9,209 nucleotides of DNA from JAZDGL01 sp043806975 (GTDB lineage Bacteria > Patescibacteriota > Minisyncoccia > CAYZDR01): assembly GCA_043806975.1 (NCBI GenBank), contig JAZDGL010000065.1, positions 1 through 9,209 of the forward strand. Reading direction: 5' to 3'. Shown here one piece after another: positions 1-5,560 of this stretch; position 1 is the first letter of the stretch, and the number at the start of each line of letters is the position of its first letter. The translations under genes and the position numbers were made by a program. The notes under the pieces are model-generated. The model was given only the letters and a program-made list of their open reading frames with translations, did not search any database and was not told the DNA's origin.

Positions 1-67
1 TCTGCCCATTAGGCAGAAAGGGAGGTTGGGAGGGATTCTAAAATAAATTTGTTTTGCGGGAACTATA
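1..67. repeat. Dispersed repeat, copy 1 (hairpin head plus AT-rich tail)
   Basis: This segment matches 3921-3986 almost base for base, with a few substitutions and a one-base indel in the T/A run. It starts with a 6-bp hairpin (1-6 pairing with 12-17, loop 7-11), continues with a G-rich stretch of the form gggaggttgggaggg, and ends in a tail aaataaatttgttttgcg. The window begins at the hairpin, so more of the element may lie upstream; copy 2 has a C-rich pairing arm before its hairpin. The G-rich motif also appears inside nrdG at 3211-3229. A weak TATAAA-like box lies in the tail (64-69) without a convincing -35 box, so I do not call a promoter. Confidence 0.8.
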
Positions 68-94
68 AATAATCAAAAATTGTTTTGAAATTAG

Positions 95-120
95 AAATTA
101 AACAGATGCCTGTTTAATTT
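95..120 (+). promoter_or_regulatory. Perfect 11-bp inverted repeat just upstream of nrdD
   Basis: Bases 95-105 are the exact reverse complement of 110-120, with a 4-base loop (atgc, 106-109). The element ends 13 nt before the nrdD ATG at 134 and touches the alternative TTG at 122. A run of T follows the 3' arm (118-123). It could be a DNA operator for an RNR repressor, or an RNA hairpin that controls translation or termination. It does not resemble the NrdR-box consensus known to me. The stem has only three G:C pairs, so a strong intrinsic terminator is unlikely. Confidence 0.55.
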
Positions 121-133
121 TTTGACTAAAAAT

Positions 134-2296
134 ATGGATCAAAAAAATCAAAAAGAAAAATCAATTTGCAATTTAAATTCCGACCAAACGGGCAAGCTGC
201 CTTTTGGGAAAGAATTTGTATCCGATGTTACGGATATGGCGCTTTTTGTAAGAACTTCCGGCGATGACATTCAACAATGGAATAAAGAGAGAATTTCGGA
301 GAGCTTGTTGAAAGAAACTGGCGTCGATTTGAGAACTGCGCTGGAAATTGCTTCGGAGGTGGAAGAGTTTATTAAAAATAATAAACTGCGTTTTGTTTCT
401 GCGCCGCTTTTAAGGGAAATCGTCAATTCCAAACTTTTAGAAAGAGGGCTGGAAGATATTCGCAAAGCATATACGAGGCTGGGGGTGCCGATTTATGATG
501 TGGGGAAAATCATTGTTTCCGAACGCAATAGGGATAATGCTAATGTTCCCCATGGACCTGAGGCGACGAACCTTACCATAGCGGAACATGTGAAGAAAGA
601 ATATGCTTTGCTTACGGTTTTCTCTACCGATGTTGCTGATGCCCATGCTCGCGGAGATTTGCATTTGCATGATTTGGGGATGATAGATCGTCCTTATTGC
701 AGTGGGCAGAGTTTAGAATATGTGAAAAAATTCGGGTTGGATTTAACATCTTCTTTGGCGCAGGCGAAACCGGCGACAAATCCAGAAGTGCTTTTAGCAC
801 ATTTGGTTAAATTTTCTGCCGCTTTGCAATGCCATTTTTCCGGAGCGATTGGCTGGGACGCGATAAATTTATTTTTTGCTCCATATATAGTAGGGCTTTC
901 GGATAAGCAAATTAACCAGCTTGCTCAAATGCTTATTTTTGAATTTTCCCAGCAGTCGGTGGCTCGCGGAGGTCAGGCGATTTTTAGCGATATCAATCTT
1001 TATTGGGAAGTGCCGAAGCATTTTGAGGATGTTCAGGCGATTGGACCGGGCGGAAAATTTACAGGAAAAACCTATAAAGAGTATGAGAAAGAAGCGCAAA
1101 AATTTGTTTGGGAGATTTTTAAGGTTTATATGGAAGGAGATGCTGTTGGAAGGCCATTTTTCTTTCCGAAACCGCTTCTTCATATCACGGAAAAATTTTT
1201 CCGAACGGAAGGGCACGAAAAATTTTTGGAATTTATCTGCGAAGTTGCGGCGGAAAAGGGAAATACTTATTTCGTCTTTGATCGGGGTTCTACGGCGAAA
1301 ATTTCTCAGTGCTGTCGCTTGGCGTTTAAGCTTTCGCAAGACGATTTAGACGATGCCTTGTATCCGTGGAAAATGCGCTATTCAGCTATGCAGAATATAA
1401 CTGTTAATTTGCCGAGAATTGCTTACAAGGCGAAAGGGGATGAGGGGAAGCTGTTTTCCGAGCTTACCGCGATAATGGAGCTTACTGCGAAAGCTCATCG
1501 CCAAAAGAGGCTTTTTATGGAGCATCTTTTGAGCCTAGGAGCGGATGGCCCGCTGGGATTTTTGTCTATAAATCGCGATGGGAATTCTTATTATAGGACA
1601 AAGAAAGCGTCGCATTTAATCGGAATGGTAGGGCTGAACGAAATGGTGGAGGCGCATATCGGCAAAGAATTGCACGAATCCAAAGAAGCGTTTAAATTCG
1701 GGCTGAAAGTAATTGCGCATATGAATTTGGAAACGAAAAGGCTGGTAGAAAAATATAATTTAAAGTTTGTTTTGGAACAAACTCCTGCCGAAACAACCGC
1801 TTATCGTTTTGCCAAGCTGGATTTGAAGTGGTATCCGGAAGATGCTGTGAAAGTTTTACAGGGAAACATTGATACGGGAGAAATTTATTATACGAATTCT
1901 ACTTTGCTTAATTTGGCGGCGGATTTGGATCCGATTGAAAGAATTCAAAAAGAAGGAATTTTTCATCCGCTCATTGAAGCTGGATCAATTTCGCATATTT
2001 GGCTGGGCGAGGCAAAACCGCCTGCTTCCAGCATTGCAAATTTAATTAAAAAAGTTTTTTATAATACTACTAATGATCAGGTTGCCTTTTCCCCGGAATT
2101 TACCGCTTGCAATAATTGCGGGAAAGTTGAGCGAGGACAAAAAGAAAAATGTTCTTTTTGCGGATCATCTAATTTGGATTTAATAACGCGCGTAACCGGT
2201 TATTTTTCTAGAACGAGTATGTGGAATAAAGGCAAGATTGGGGAGCTGAAAGATAGAAATAAGGCGGTGAACCAAAGGTTTTTTAACGGAAAATAA
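134..2296 (+). CDS. nrdD: Anaerobic (class III) ribonucleoside-triphosphate reductase
   Basis: Reduces ribonucleoside triphosphates to deoxynucleotides with glycyl-radical chemistry, for DNA synthesis without oxygen, in the cytoplasm. Numbering is from the ATG at 134 (720 aa). An in-frame TTG at 122 would add four residues; neither start has a visible Shine-Dalgarno. An ATP-cone-like N-terminal domain covers roughly residues 30-125. The finger-loop motif SQCCRL holds Cys393 and Cys394, one of which should carry the thiyl radical. Four cysteines near the end (659, 662, 673, 676) form the family zinc site. The glycyl radical site RVTGY has Gly689, followed by 31 residues. Cys189 (PYCSGQ) lies in a conserved active-site segment. 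The sequence looks like the Thermotoga/archaeal type rather than the E. coli type. Length is normal. It begins the nrdD, membrane protein, nrdG cluster; the next gene starts 13 nt downstream. Confidence 0.96.
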   Translation: MDQKNQKEKSICNLNSDQTGKLPFGKEFVSDVTDMALFVRTSGDDIQQWNKERISESLLKETGVDLRTALEIASEVEEFIKNNKLRFVSAPLLREIVNSKLLERGLEDIRKAYTRLGVPIYDVGKIIVSERNRDNANVPHGPEATNLTIAEHVKKEYALLTVFSTDVADAHARGDLHLHDLGMIDRPYCSGQSLEYVKKFGLDLTSSLAQAKPATNPEVLLAHLVKFSAALQCHFSGAIGWDAINLFFAPYIVGLSDKQINQLAQMLIFEFSQQSVARGGQAIFSDINLYWEVPKHFEDVQAIGPGGKFTGKTYKEYEKEAQKFVWEIFKVYMEGDAVGRPFFFPKPLLHITEKFFRTEGHEKFLEFICEVAAEKGNTYFVFDRGSTAKISQCCRLAFKLSQDDLDDALYPWKMRYSAMQNITVNLPRIAYKAKGDEGKLFSELTAIMELTAKAHRQKRLFMEHLLSLGADGPLGFLSINRDGNSYYRTKKASHLIGMVGLNEMVEAHIGKELHESKEAFKFGLKVIAHMNLETKRLVEKYNLKFVLEQTPAETTAYRFAKLDLKWYPEDAVKVLQGNIDTGEIYYTNSTLLNLAADLDPIERIQKEGIFHPLIEAGSISHIWLGEAKPPASSIANLIKKVFYNTTNDQVAFSPEFTACNNCGKVERGQKEKCSFCGSSNLDLITRVTGYFSRTSMWNKGKIGELKDRNKAVNQRFFNGK

Positions 2297-2309
2297 AAGC
2301 GATAGATAA

Positions 2310-2645
2310 ATGAGGAAAAATAAAAAATTAATTTTTTTAGCCCATTTTTTGTTGATATTGATTGCTCTATCATCTCCTTTTTTATTTTCTTATGGTCTAA
2401 TAATTCTTGGGATGGTATTGCTTTGGATTCAATATTCTATTTGCGGGGGGTGCGTGTTAACATTTAAACAGTTTGGCAAAGACGATAAGAATATGACATT
2501 TTGGTATTACTATCTTTCTAAGTTAGGGCTAAAAGCAGATAAAGTAAAAATAAAAATATTTATTCGATATATTTTGCCGTTTTTTATTTTAGCAATTGCT
2601 TTATTCTGGCAAATTTTATTTAATCATACACCTTTTATATGGTAG
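2310..2645 (+). CDS. Small integral membrane protein in the nrd operon (possibly DUF2784-like)
   Basis: 111 aa with hydrophobic segments at about residues 6-30, 32-48 and 84-105, so probably three or four membrane passes. The middle carries a CGGCxLT motif (YSICGGCVLT) followed by a polar stretch rich in lysine. This is loosely reminiscent of DUF2784 membrane proteins, which have a cysteine-proline-leucine-threonine motif after a helix; I hold that assignment weakly. The gene sits 13 nt after nrdD, and its last 7 nt overlap the nrdG start (ATGGTAG), so it is probably co-transcribed and translationally coupled to nrdG. Its function is unknown. The two nearby cysteines could be redox active or bind metal, but nothing else shows this. 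Confidence 0.75.
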   Translation: MRKNKKLIFLAHFLLILIALSSPFLFSYGLIILGMVLLWIQYSICGGCVLTFKQFGKDDKNMTFWYYYLSKLGLKADKVKIKIFIRYILPFFILAIALFWQILFNHTPFIW

Positions 2646-3451
2646 ATATTCGTGGTTTTCTTCCCATCTCCCTTATTGAATTTCCAGGACGAATATCATC
2701 CGTTGTTTTTACGGGCGGTTGCAATTTGCGTTGCCCGTTTTGTCATAATCCTGGTTTGGTGAGTGTAGGGGCGCAAAATCTTGTGCCCAAAATTTCTGAA
2801 GAAGAATTATTGAAAAAAATAAAAGAGAAAAGCCAATGGATTGATGCTGTTTGTTTTACGGGAGGCGAACCGACATTAAACGCGGATCTGCCGGATTTAT
2901 TTGAAAAAATTAAAAAAATTCGCGGTATTTTATCTGAACCGCTGGAAATTATGCTGGAAACAAACGGAATCAAACCAGAGATGATTGAAAATTTAATCGC
3001 GCGGAAATTAGTTGATTATATCGCAATGGATGTGAAAGCGCCATTTGATGATTATAAAATTAAATTAGGCGCTAGCGATGGAATGGTTGAAAAGATAAAG
3101 AAATCAGTTAAAATTATTTGTGATTTTGGTTATAGGGACGCATCGCAATGCGCTACTACAAAAGAGCGAGGCGTAGGCGCCCAATATATAGATTTTCTCC
3201 CCCTTGATAAGGGGGAGGTTAGGAGGGGGTATGAATTTCGCATCACCATCGCCCCTGAAATCGTTACCCAAGAAAACATTGGTATTATTGCCCAGCAAGT
3301 CGCCGCCGCATCCAAGGTTATTTTGCAGCAATTTCGTCCGATAATAACCCTAGATCCCGCTTGGCAAAAAAAACAGCCGTATCCTGATTGTGAAATTAAA
3401 AATATGGCGGAAATTTTGCGGGGGGCGGTGGATAGCGTAGAAATAAGGTAA
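2639..3451 (+). CDS. nrdG: Anaerobic ribonucleotide reductase activating protein, radical SAM (carries an in-frame repeat insertion)
   Basis: Uses a [4Fe-4S] cluster and S-adenosylmethionine to create the glycyl radical on NrdD. The radical-SAM motif CxxxCxxC is complete (Cys28, Cys32, Cys35 in GGCNLRCPFC), and the GGEP SAM-binding motif follows (FTGGEPT, about residues 79-85). LETNG and AMDVKAP, typical of the NrdG/pyruvate-lyase-activase group, come later. The protein is 270 aa; I expect about 235-240 for this subgroup. The excess is explained by a 33-residue insertion (residues 165-197, bases 3131-3229) of repetitive DNA splitting the motif that normally reads ...G-YEFR. Without it the protein reads KIICDFG-YEFRITIAPEIV, as in relatives. 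The C-terminal LQQFRP motif is intact and the frame stays open, so the enzyme is probably functional, with the insertion as a loop. Start ATG overlaps the previous gene by 7 nt. Confidence 0.93.
   Translation: MVDIRGFLPISLIEFPGRISSVVFTGGCNLRCPFCHNPGLVSVGAQNLVPKISEEELLKKIKEKSQWIDAVCFTGGEPTLNADLPDLFEKIKKIRGILSEPLEIMLETNGIKPEMIENLIARKLVDYIAMDVKAPFDDYKIKLGASDGMVEKIKKSVKIICDFGYRDASQCATTKERGVGAQYIDFLPLDKGEVRRGYEFRITIAPEIVTQENIGIIAQQVAAASKVILQQFRPIITLDPAWQKKQPYPDCEIKNMAEILRGAVDSVEIR
3131..3229. repeat. 99-bp palindromic repeat insertion inside nrdG (33 codons, in frame)
   Basis: Two hairpin units are visible. The first (3133-3158) starts tagggac and has a 5-bp stem, cgcat 3139-3143 with atgcg 3148-3152. 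The second has a perfect 9-bp stem, ctccccctt 3197-3205 with aagggggag 3209-3217, followed by a G-rich tail to 3229. A smaller ggcg/cgcc hairpin lies at 3170-3181. The trinucleotide tat occurs at the left border (3131-3133) and right after the insert (3230-3232), a possible short target duplication or excision scar. Units related to the first and second occur between genes at 3467-3489 and 3898-3955. The encoded peptide includes the string PLDKGEVRRG. Confidence 0.8.
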
Positions 3452-3466
3452 ATGTATATTTATGGT

Positions 3467-3489
3467 GTAGGGGCAATTCATGAATTGCC
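3467..3489. repeat. Palindromic intergenic element downstream of nrdG
   Basis: Bases 3472-3489 form a perfect 18-bp palindrome (ggcaattca followed by its reverse complement), preceded by gtaggg. The same opening, tagggrc followed by a palindromic core, is seen in the first unit inserted in nrdG (3133-3152), so the two probably belong to one repeat family. The palindrome is followed by a short T-containing run (tgtttt), so it may also help terminate the nrd transcript. Confidence 0.65.
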
Positions 3490-3519
3490 TGTTTTCAGCG
3501 GGGTTGCTTTAAATAAAAA

Positions 3520-3548
3520 TTGCGCAAAAATATCCGATGGTTTATAAT
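3520..3548 (+). promoter_or_regulatory. Putative promoter for the thioredoxin-like gene
   Basis: A consensus -10 box TATAAT (3543-3548) lies 17 bp after a partial -35 box TTGCGC (3520-3525). The predicted start near 3555 leaves a leader of about 30 nt before the ATG at 3584. It implies that the redox gene can be expressed apart from the nrdD-nrdG operon. Confidence 0.55.
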
Positions 3549-3583
3549 AAATTCAAGAAGGCATAAAAAATTAAAGAAAAACT

Positions 3584-3841
3584 ATGAAAACAATCAAGAT
3601 TTTTACATCTCCAACTTGTCCAAACTGTCCTCCGGCGAAAGTGATGGGGCAGCAACTCCAAGAAAAAAAATTTAATATTCAGCTTTTGGATGTTTCCGAA
3701 GCGGAAGGATTGGCGGAAGCTCAAATCCATAGAATAATGGCTGTGCCAACAATTGTTATTGCCGATGAAGAAGACAACGAAATCGCCAGCTGGCGAAGCG
3801 GTTTGCCGAGTATTGACGAAGTGATAGAAAAAGCAAAATAG
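3584..3841 (+). CDS. Small thioredoxin/glutaredoxin-fold protein (NrdH-like candidate)
   Basis: 85 aa with a single thioredoxin fold. The redox motif CPNC is at residues 12-15 right after the first strand (KIFTSPTC). The cis-proline motif VPTIV is near residues 52-56, followed by a WRSG turn and a final amphipathic helix. No signal peptide is seen, so it should act in the cytoplasm. Its place after nrdD-nrdG suggests it could deliver electrons to the reductase. This is inference: some class III reductases use formate, while another subgroup uses a glutaredoxin-like protein and thioredoxin reductase. It could equally be a general disulfide reductase. No thioredoxin reductase gene is in this window. 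There is no clear Shine-Dalgarno. Confidence 0.88.
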   Translation: MKTIKIFTSPTCPNCPPAKVMGQQLQEKKFNIQLLDVSEAEGLAEAQIHRIMAVPTIVIADEEDNEIASWRSGLPSIDEVIEKAK

Positions 3842-3897
3842 GGGTTGACCGCGTCAGTCCCAAATATAGCTGCCGCAAAACAAATTCCGATATTTTC

Positions 3898-3986
3898 TCC
3901 CTTTTTACCTCCCAAGGCGGTCTGCCCCTTAGGCAGAAAGGGAGGTTGGGAGGGATTTTTAAAATAAATTTGTTTTGCGAAAACTA
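3898..3986. repeat. Dispersed repeat, copy 2, with extra left arm
   Basis: Bases 3921-3986 repeat 1-67. Here the left side is also visible: acctccc (3907-3913) pairs with gggaggt (3940-3946), tccct (3898-3902) pairs with aggga (3951-3955), and the tctgcc/ggcaga hairpin (3921-3926 with 3932-3937) forms the tip. The 3' arm is followed by a T-run, so the folded RNA could end the thioredoxin-like transcript. The 258-bp gap 3842-4099 holds this element, the dyad repeats and the ATPase promoter; I see no gene in it. Confidence 0.8.
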
Positions 3987-4020
3987 AAATAGAAAAGAAT
4001 TTTTTAGGTCAAAAGCGCTC

Positions 4021-4085
4021 AAATCCCTGAAATTGACATATTTTGGGGATTTACACTCCCTGAAATTGACATATTTTGGGGATTT
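4021..4085. repeat. Tandem 29-bp direct repeat with internal dyad, overlapping the ATPase promoter
   Basis: Bases 4024-4052 are repeated exactly at 4057-4085 (period 33 bp). Each copy contains TTGACA in its centre, flanked by a dyad: in the first copy aaatccctgaaat (4021-4033) faces attttggggattt (4040-4052), pairing fully if G:U pairs are allowed. The second copy supplies the -35 box of the downstream promoter. The layout, two dyads one on and one just upstream of the promoter, looks like a two-site operator. Confidence 0.8.
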
Positions 4086-4093
4086 GATATAAT
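4066..4093 (+). promoter_or_regulatory. Strong extended -10 promoter of the AAA ATPase gene
   Basis: Consensus TTGACA (4066-4071), a 16-bp spacer, a TG extension (4085-4086) and consensus TATAAT (4088-4093). Only 6 nt separate the -10 box from the ATG at 4100, so transcription probably starts at or next to the A of the start codon, giving a leaderless mRNA. Confidence 0.8.
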
Positions 4094-4099
4094 TTAGGT

Positions 4100-5224
4100 A
4101 TGACAATACCTCGAATATATAATTTTGATAAGTTTATAAAACCAAACAAAGTTTTGGTAGTTTTCGGTCCTCGGCAGGTAGGAAAAACTACTTTATTAAA
4201 GGATTTTCTTTCAAAAACAAATCTAAAATATAAATTAGATTCAGGAGAAGATTTAAGAGTTAGCGAAGTTTTTAAAGATCAAGATTTTTCTAAACTATTA
4301 GAATATGCAAAGGGGTATGATCTAATTGTTATTGATGAAGCCCAGAAAATAGCAAATATCGGGCAGGGATTAAAAATTATTGTTGATCAAGTCCCAGGAA
4401 TAAAAATAATTGTTACAGGATCTTCATCTTTTGAATTGGCGGGACAAATTGGCGAACCGTTAACAGGAAGGAAAATTACCCTAACTCTTTTTCCTATATC
4501 TCAAATTGAGTTAAATAACTTTTACGGCGGATATGAATTAAAAAACAAGTTGGAAGAAAATTTAATTTTCGGATCATATCCAGAGGTCATCACTGCGCCG
4601 TCTTTAAGTGAAAAAGGAAGAATATTGAATGAAATCGCTAATTCTTATCTGCTTAAAGATATTTTACAGCTGGATAAGGTAAAAAATTCCAAAATTTTGT
4701 TGGATCTTTTAAGGTTACTCGCGTTCCAAATAGGCGGCGAAGTTTCTTTAAACGAGCTTGCAAGGCAATTGGGGATTGATAGAAAAACTGTCGCTCGTTA
4801 TTTAGATTTATTTGAAAAATCTTTTGTGGTTTATAATCTTCGCGGATTTAGCGGAAATTTAAGAAAAGAAATAACTAAAAAAAGTAAATACTATTTTTAT
4901 GATAATGGTGTTCGTAATGCCATAATTTCCAATTTCAATTCTCTAAATTTTCGCGATGACGCAGGCAAACTTTGGGAAAATTTCCTTTTTTCTGAAAGGT
5001 TAAAAAAGCAGGCTTACAAAAATATCTATTCCAATAATTATTTTTGGCGGACATGGGACCAAAAAGAGATTGATTTTATTGAAGAAAGGGAAGGAAAGCT
5101 GTTCGGCTATGAATTTAAATGGAACAAAGACGCTGTAAAAATTCCGAAAGAATGGCTGGAAACATATTCTAATGCTGAATTTCAGATAATTAACAAAGAA
5201 AATTATTTGGATTTTGTTTTGTAG
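4100..5224 (+). CDS. AAA ATPase with DUF4143 C-terminal domain
   Basis: 374 aa. The P-loop GPRQVGKT is at residues 23-30, Walker B with VIDEAQ at 77-82, and a sensor-like TGSSS at 106-110. The middle (about 210-275) has a winged-helix-like stretch (SLNELARQLGIDRKTVARYL) and the YYFYDNGVRNA signature of DUF4143. The C-terminus has a PD-(D/E)XK-like arrangement: Asp325, then Glu338-x-Lys340 (EIDF ... YEFKW). Such proteins are common in archaea and Patescibacteria, often in many copies per genome. Their role is unsettled, with suggestions including mobile or defence-related ATPases. Cytoplasmic; no signal or membrane segment. It has its own promoter and terminator and behaves as a self-contained cassette. 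Length is normal and all key motifs are intact. Confidence 0.93.
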   Translation: MTIPRIYNFDKFIKPNKVLVVFGPRQVGKTTLLKDFLSKTNLKYKLDSGEDLRVSEVFKDQDFSKLLEYAKGYDLIVIDEAQKIANIGQGLKIIVDQVPGIKIIVTGSSSFELAGQIGEPLTGRKITLTLFPISQIELNNFYGGYELKNKLEENLIFGSYPEVITAPSLSEKGRILNEIANSYLLKDILQLDKVKNSKILLDLLRLLAFQIGGEVSLNELARQLGIDRKTVARYLDLFEKSFVVYNLRGFSGNLRKEITKKSKYYFYDNGVRNAIISNFNSLNFRDDAGKLWENFLFSERLKKQAYKNIYSNNYFWRTWDQKEIDFIEEREGKLFGYEFKWNKDAVKIPKEWLETYSNAEFQIINKENYLDFVL

Positions 5225-5234
5225 CGAGTTAACC

Positions 5235-5267
5235 CCAAAAACCAGCTTATTCAAGCTGTTTTTTTGG
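5235..5267. terminator. Bidirectional-looking terminator after the ATPase gene
   Basis: Stem cagctt (5243-5248) with aagctg (5253-5258), loop attc, extended by ccaaaaa (5235-5241) with tttttgg (5261-5267). The A-run before and T-run after suit termination on either strand. The downstream bases ggttggaaaagaggg recur after the AbiEii-type gene. Confidence 0.8.
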
Positions 5268-5290
5268 TTGGAAAAGAGGGATTTTACCAA
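5235..5290 (+). repeat. Shared 3' flank of accessory cassettes, copy A
   Basis: This stretch aligns with 6229-6282: a caaaaa-cagctt hairpin region, a T-run, then ggttggaaaagaggg and ttttrcca, with a few changes and small indels. Each copy begins a few bases after a stop codon (5224 and 6213). The pair brackets the two-gene module at 5336-6213. Confidence 0.75.
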
Positions 5291-5300
5291 GGGTAAAAGT

Positions 5301-5329
5301 TTGCGTCAAGCGGCATTTTTTGGTATAAT
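5301..5329 (+). promoter_or_regulatory. Extended -10 promoter of the AbiEii-type module
   Basis: TTGCGT (5301-5306), 17-bp spacer, TGG preceding consensus TATAAT (5324-5329). The ATG at 5336 follows after 6 nt, the same spacing as for the ATPase gene, so this transcript is also predicted to be leaderless. Confidence 0.75.
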
Positions 5330-5335
5330 AAATCT

Positions 5336-5560
5336 ATGAAATTTAGGCAGGCGTTGTTTTGGGATGTTAACCCAAAAAATATAGATGAAAAAAAGAATGC
5401 TCAATATATCATTGAGCGTGTTTTGGATTTTGGAAATGATAAAGAAGTGAGATGGATGTGGAAGACATACAGCAAGCGGACGCTGAAAAAAGTTGTTGAA
5501 AAATCAAGATGTTTAATGCCTGAAACAAAAAAATTATGGACGATACTTCTAAAAAATTAG
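5336..5560 (+). CDS. Small DUF6922-like protein, putative antitoxin partner of the AbiEii-type gene
   Basis: 74 aa, basic and tryptophan-containing, with no membrane segment. The N-terminal FWDVNP, the ERVLDFG segment and the WMWKTYSKR...LKKVVEKSR helix match my memory of a family of short proteins (DUF6922) found directly before AbiEii nucleotidyltransferases. The last 25 nt overlap the start of the next gene, a strong sign of a coupled pair. By position it would be the antitoxin or a regulator, but I see no recognisable DNA-binding domain, so the role is inferred from context. It is the first gene of a likely leaderless transcript. Confidence 0.8.
   Translation: MKFRQALFWDVNPKNIDEKKNAQYIIERVLDFGNDKEVRWMWKTYSKRTLKKVVEKSRCLMPETKKLWTILLKN

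Noticed and set aside
41..69. Promoter for nrdD in the tail of repeat copy 1
   Set aside because: The -10-like TATAAA has no acceptable -35 box at 16-18 bp, so I did not list it as a promoter.
869..1349. Long open frames on both strands inside nrdD
   Set aside because: They lie wholly within the well-supported nrdD frame, are rich in Arg, Phe and Lys, and show no family motif; they are shadows.
3104..3331. Antisense open frames across the nrdG insertion
   Set aside because: They arise from the repeat units and nrdG codons read backwards, with no start signal and no recognisable domain.
3898..4085. CRISPR array
   Set aside because: There are only two copies of each repeat, the 29-bp pair is separated by just 4 bp, and there are no spacer-sized unique sequences or cas genes.
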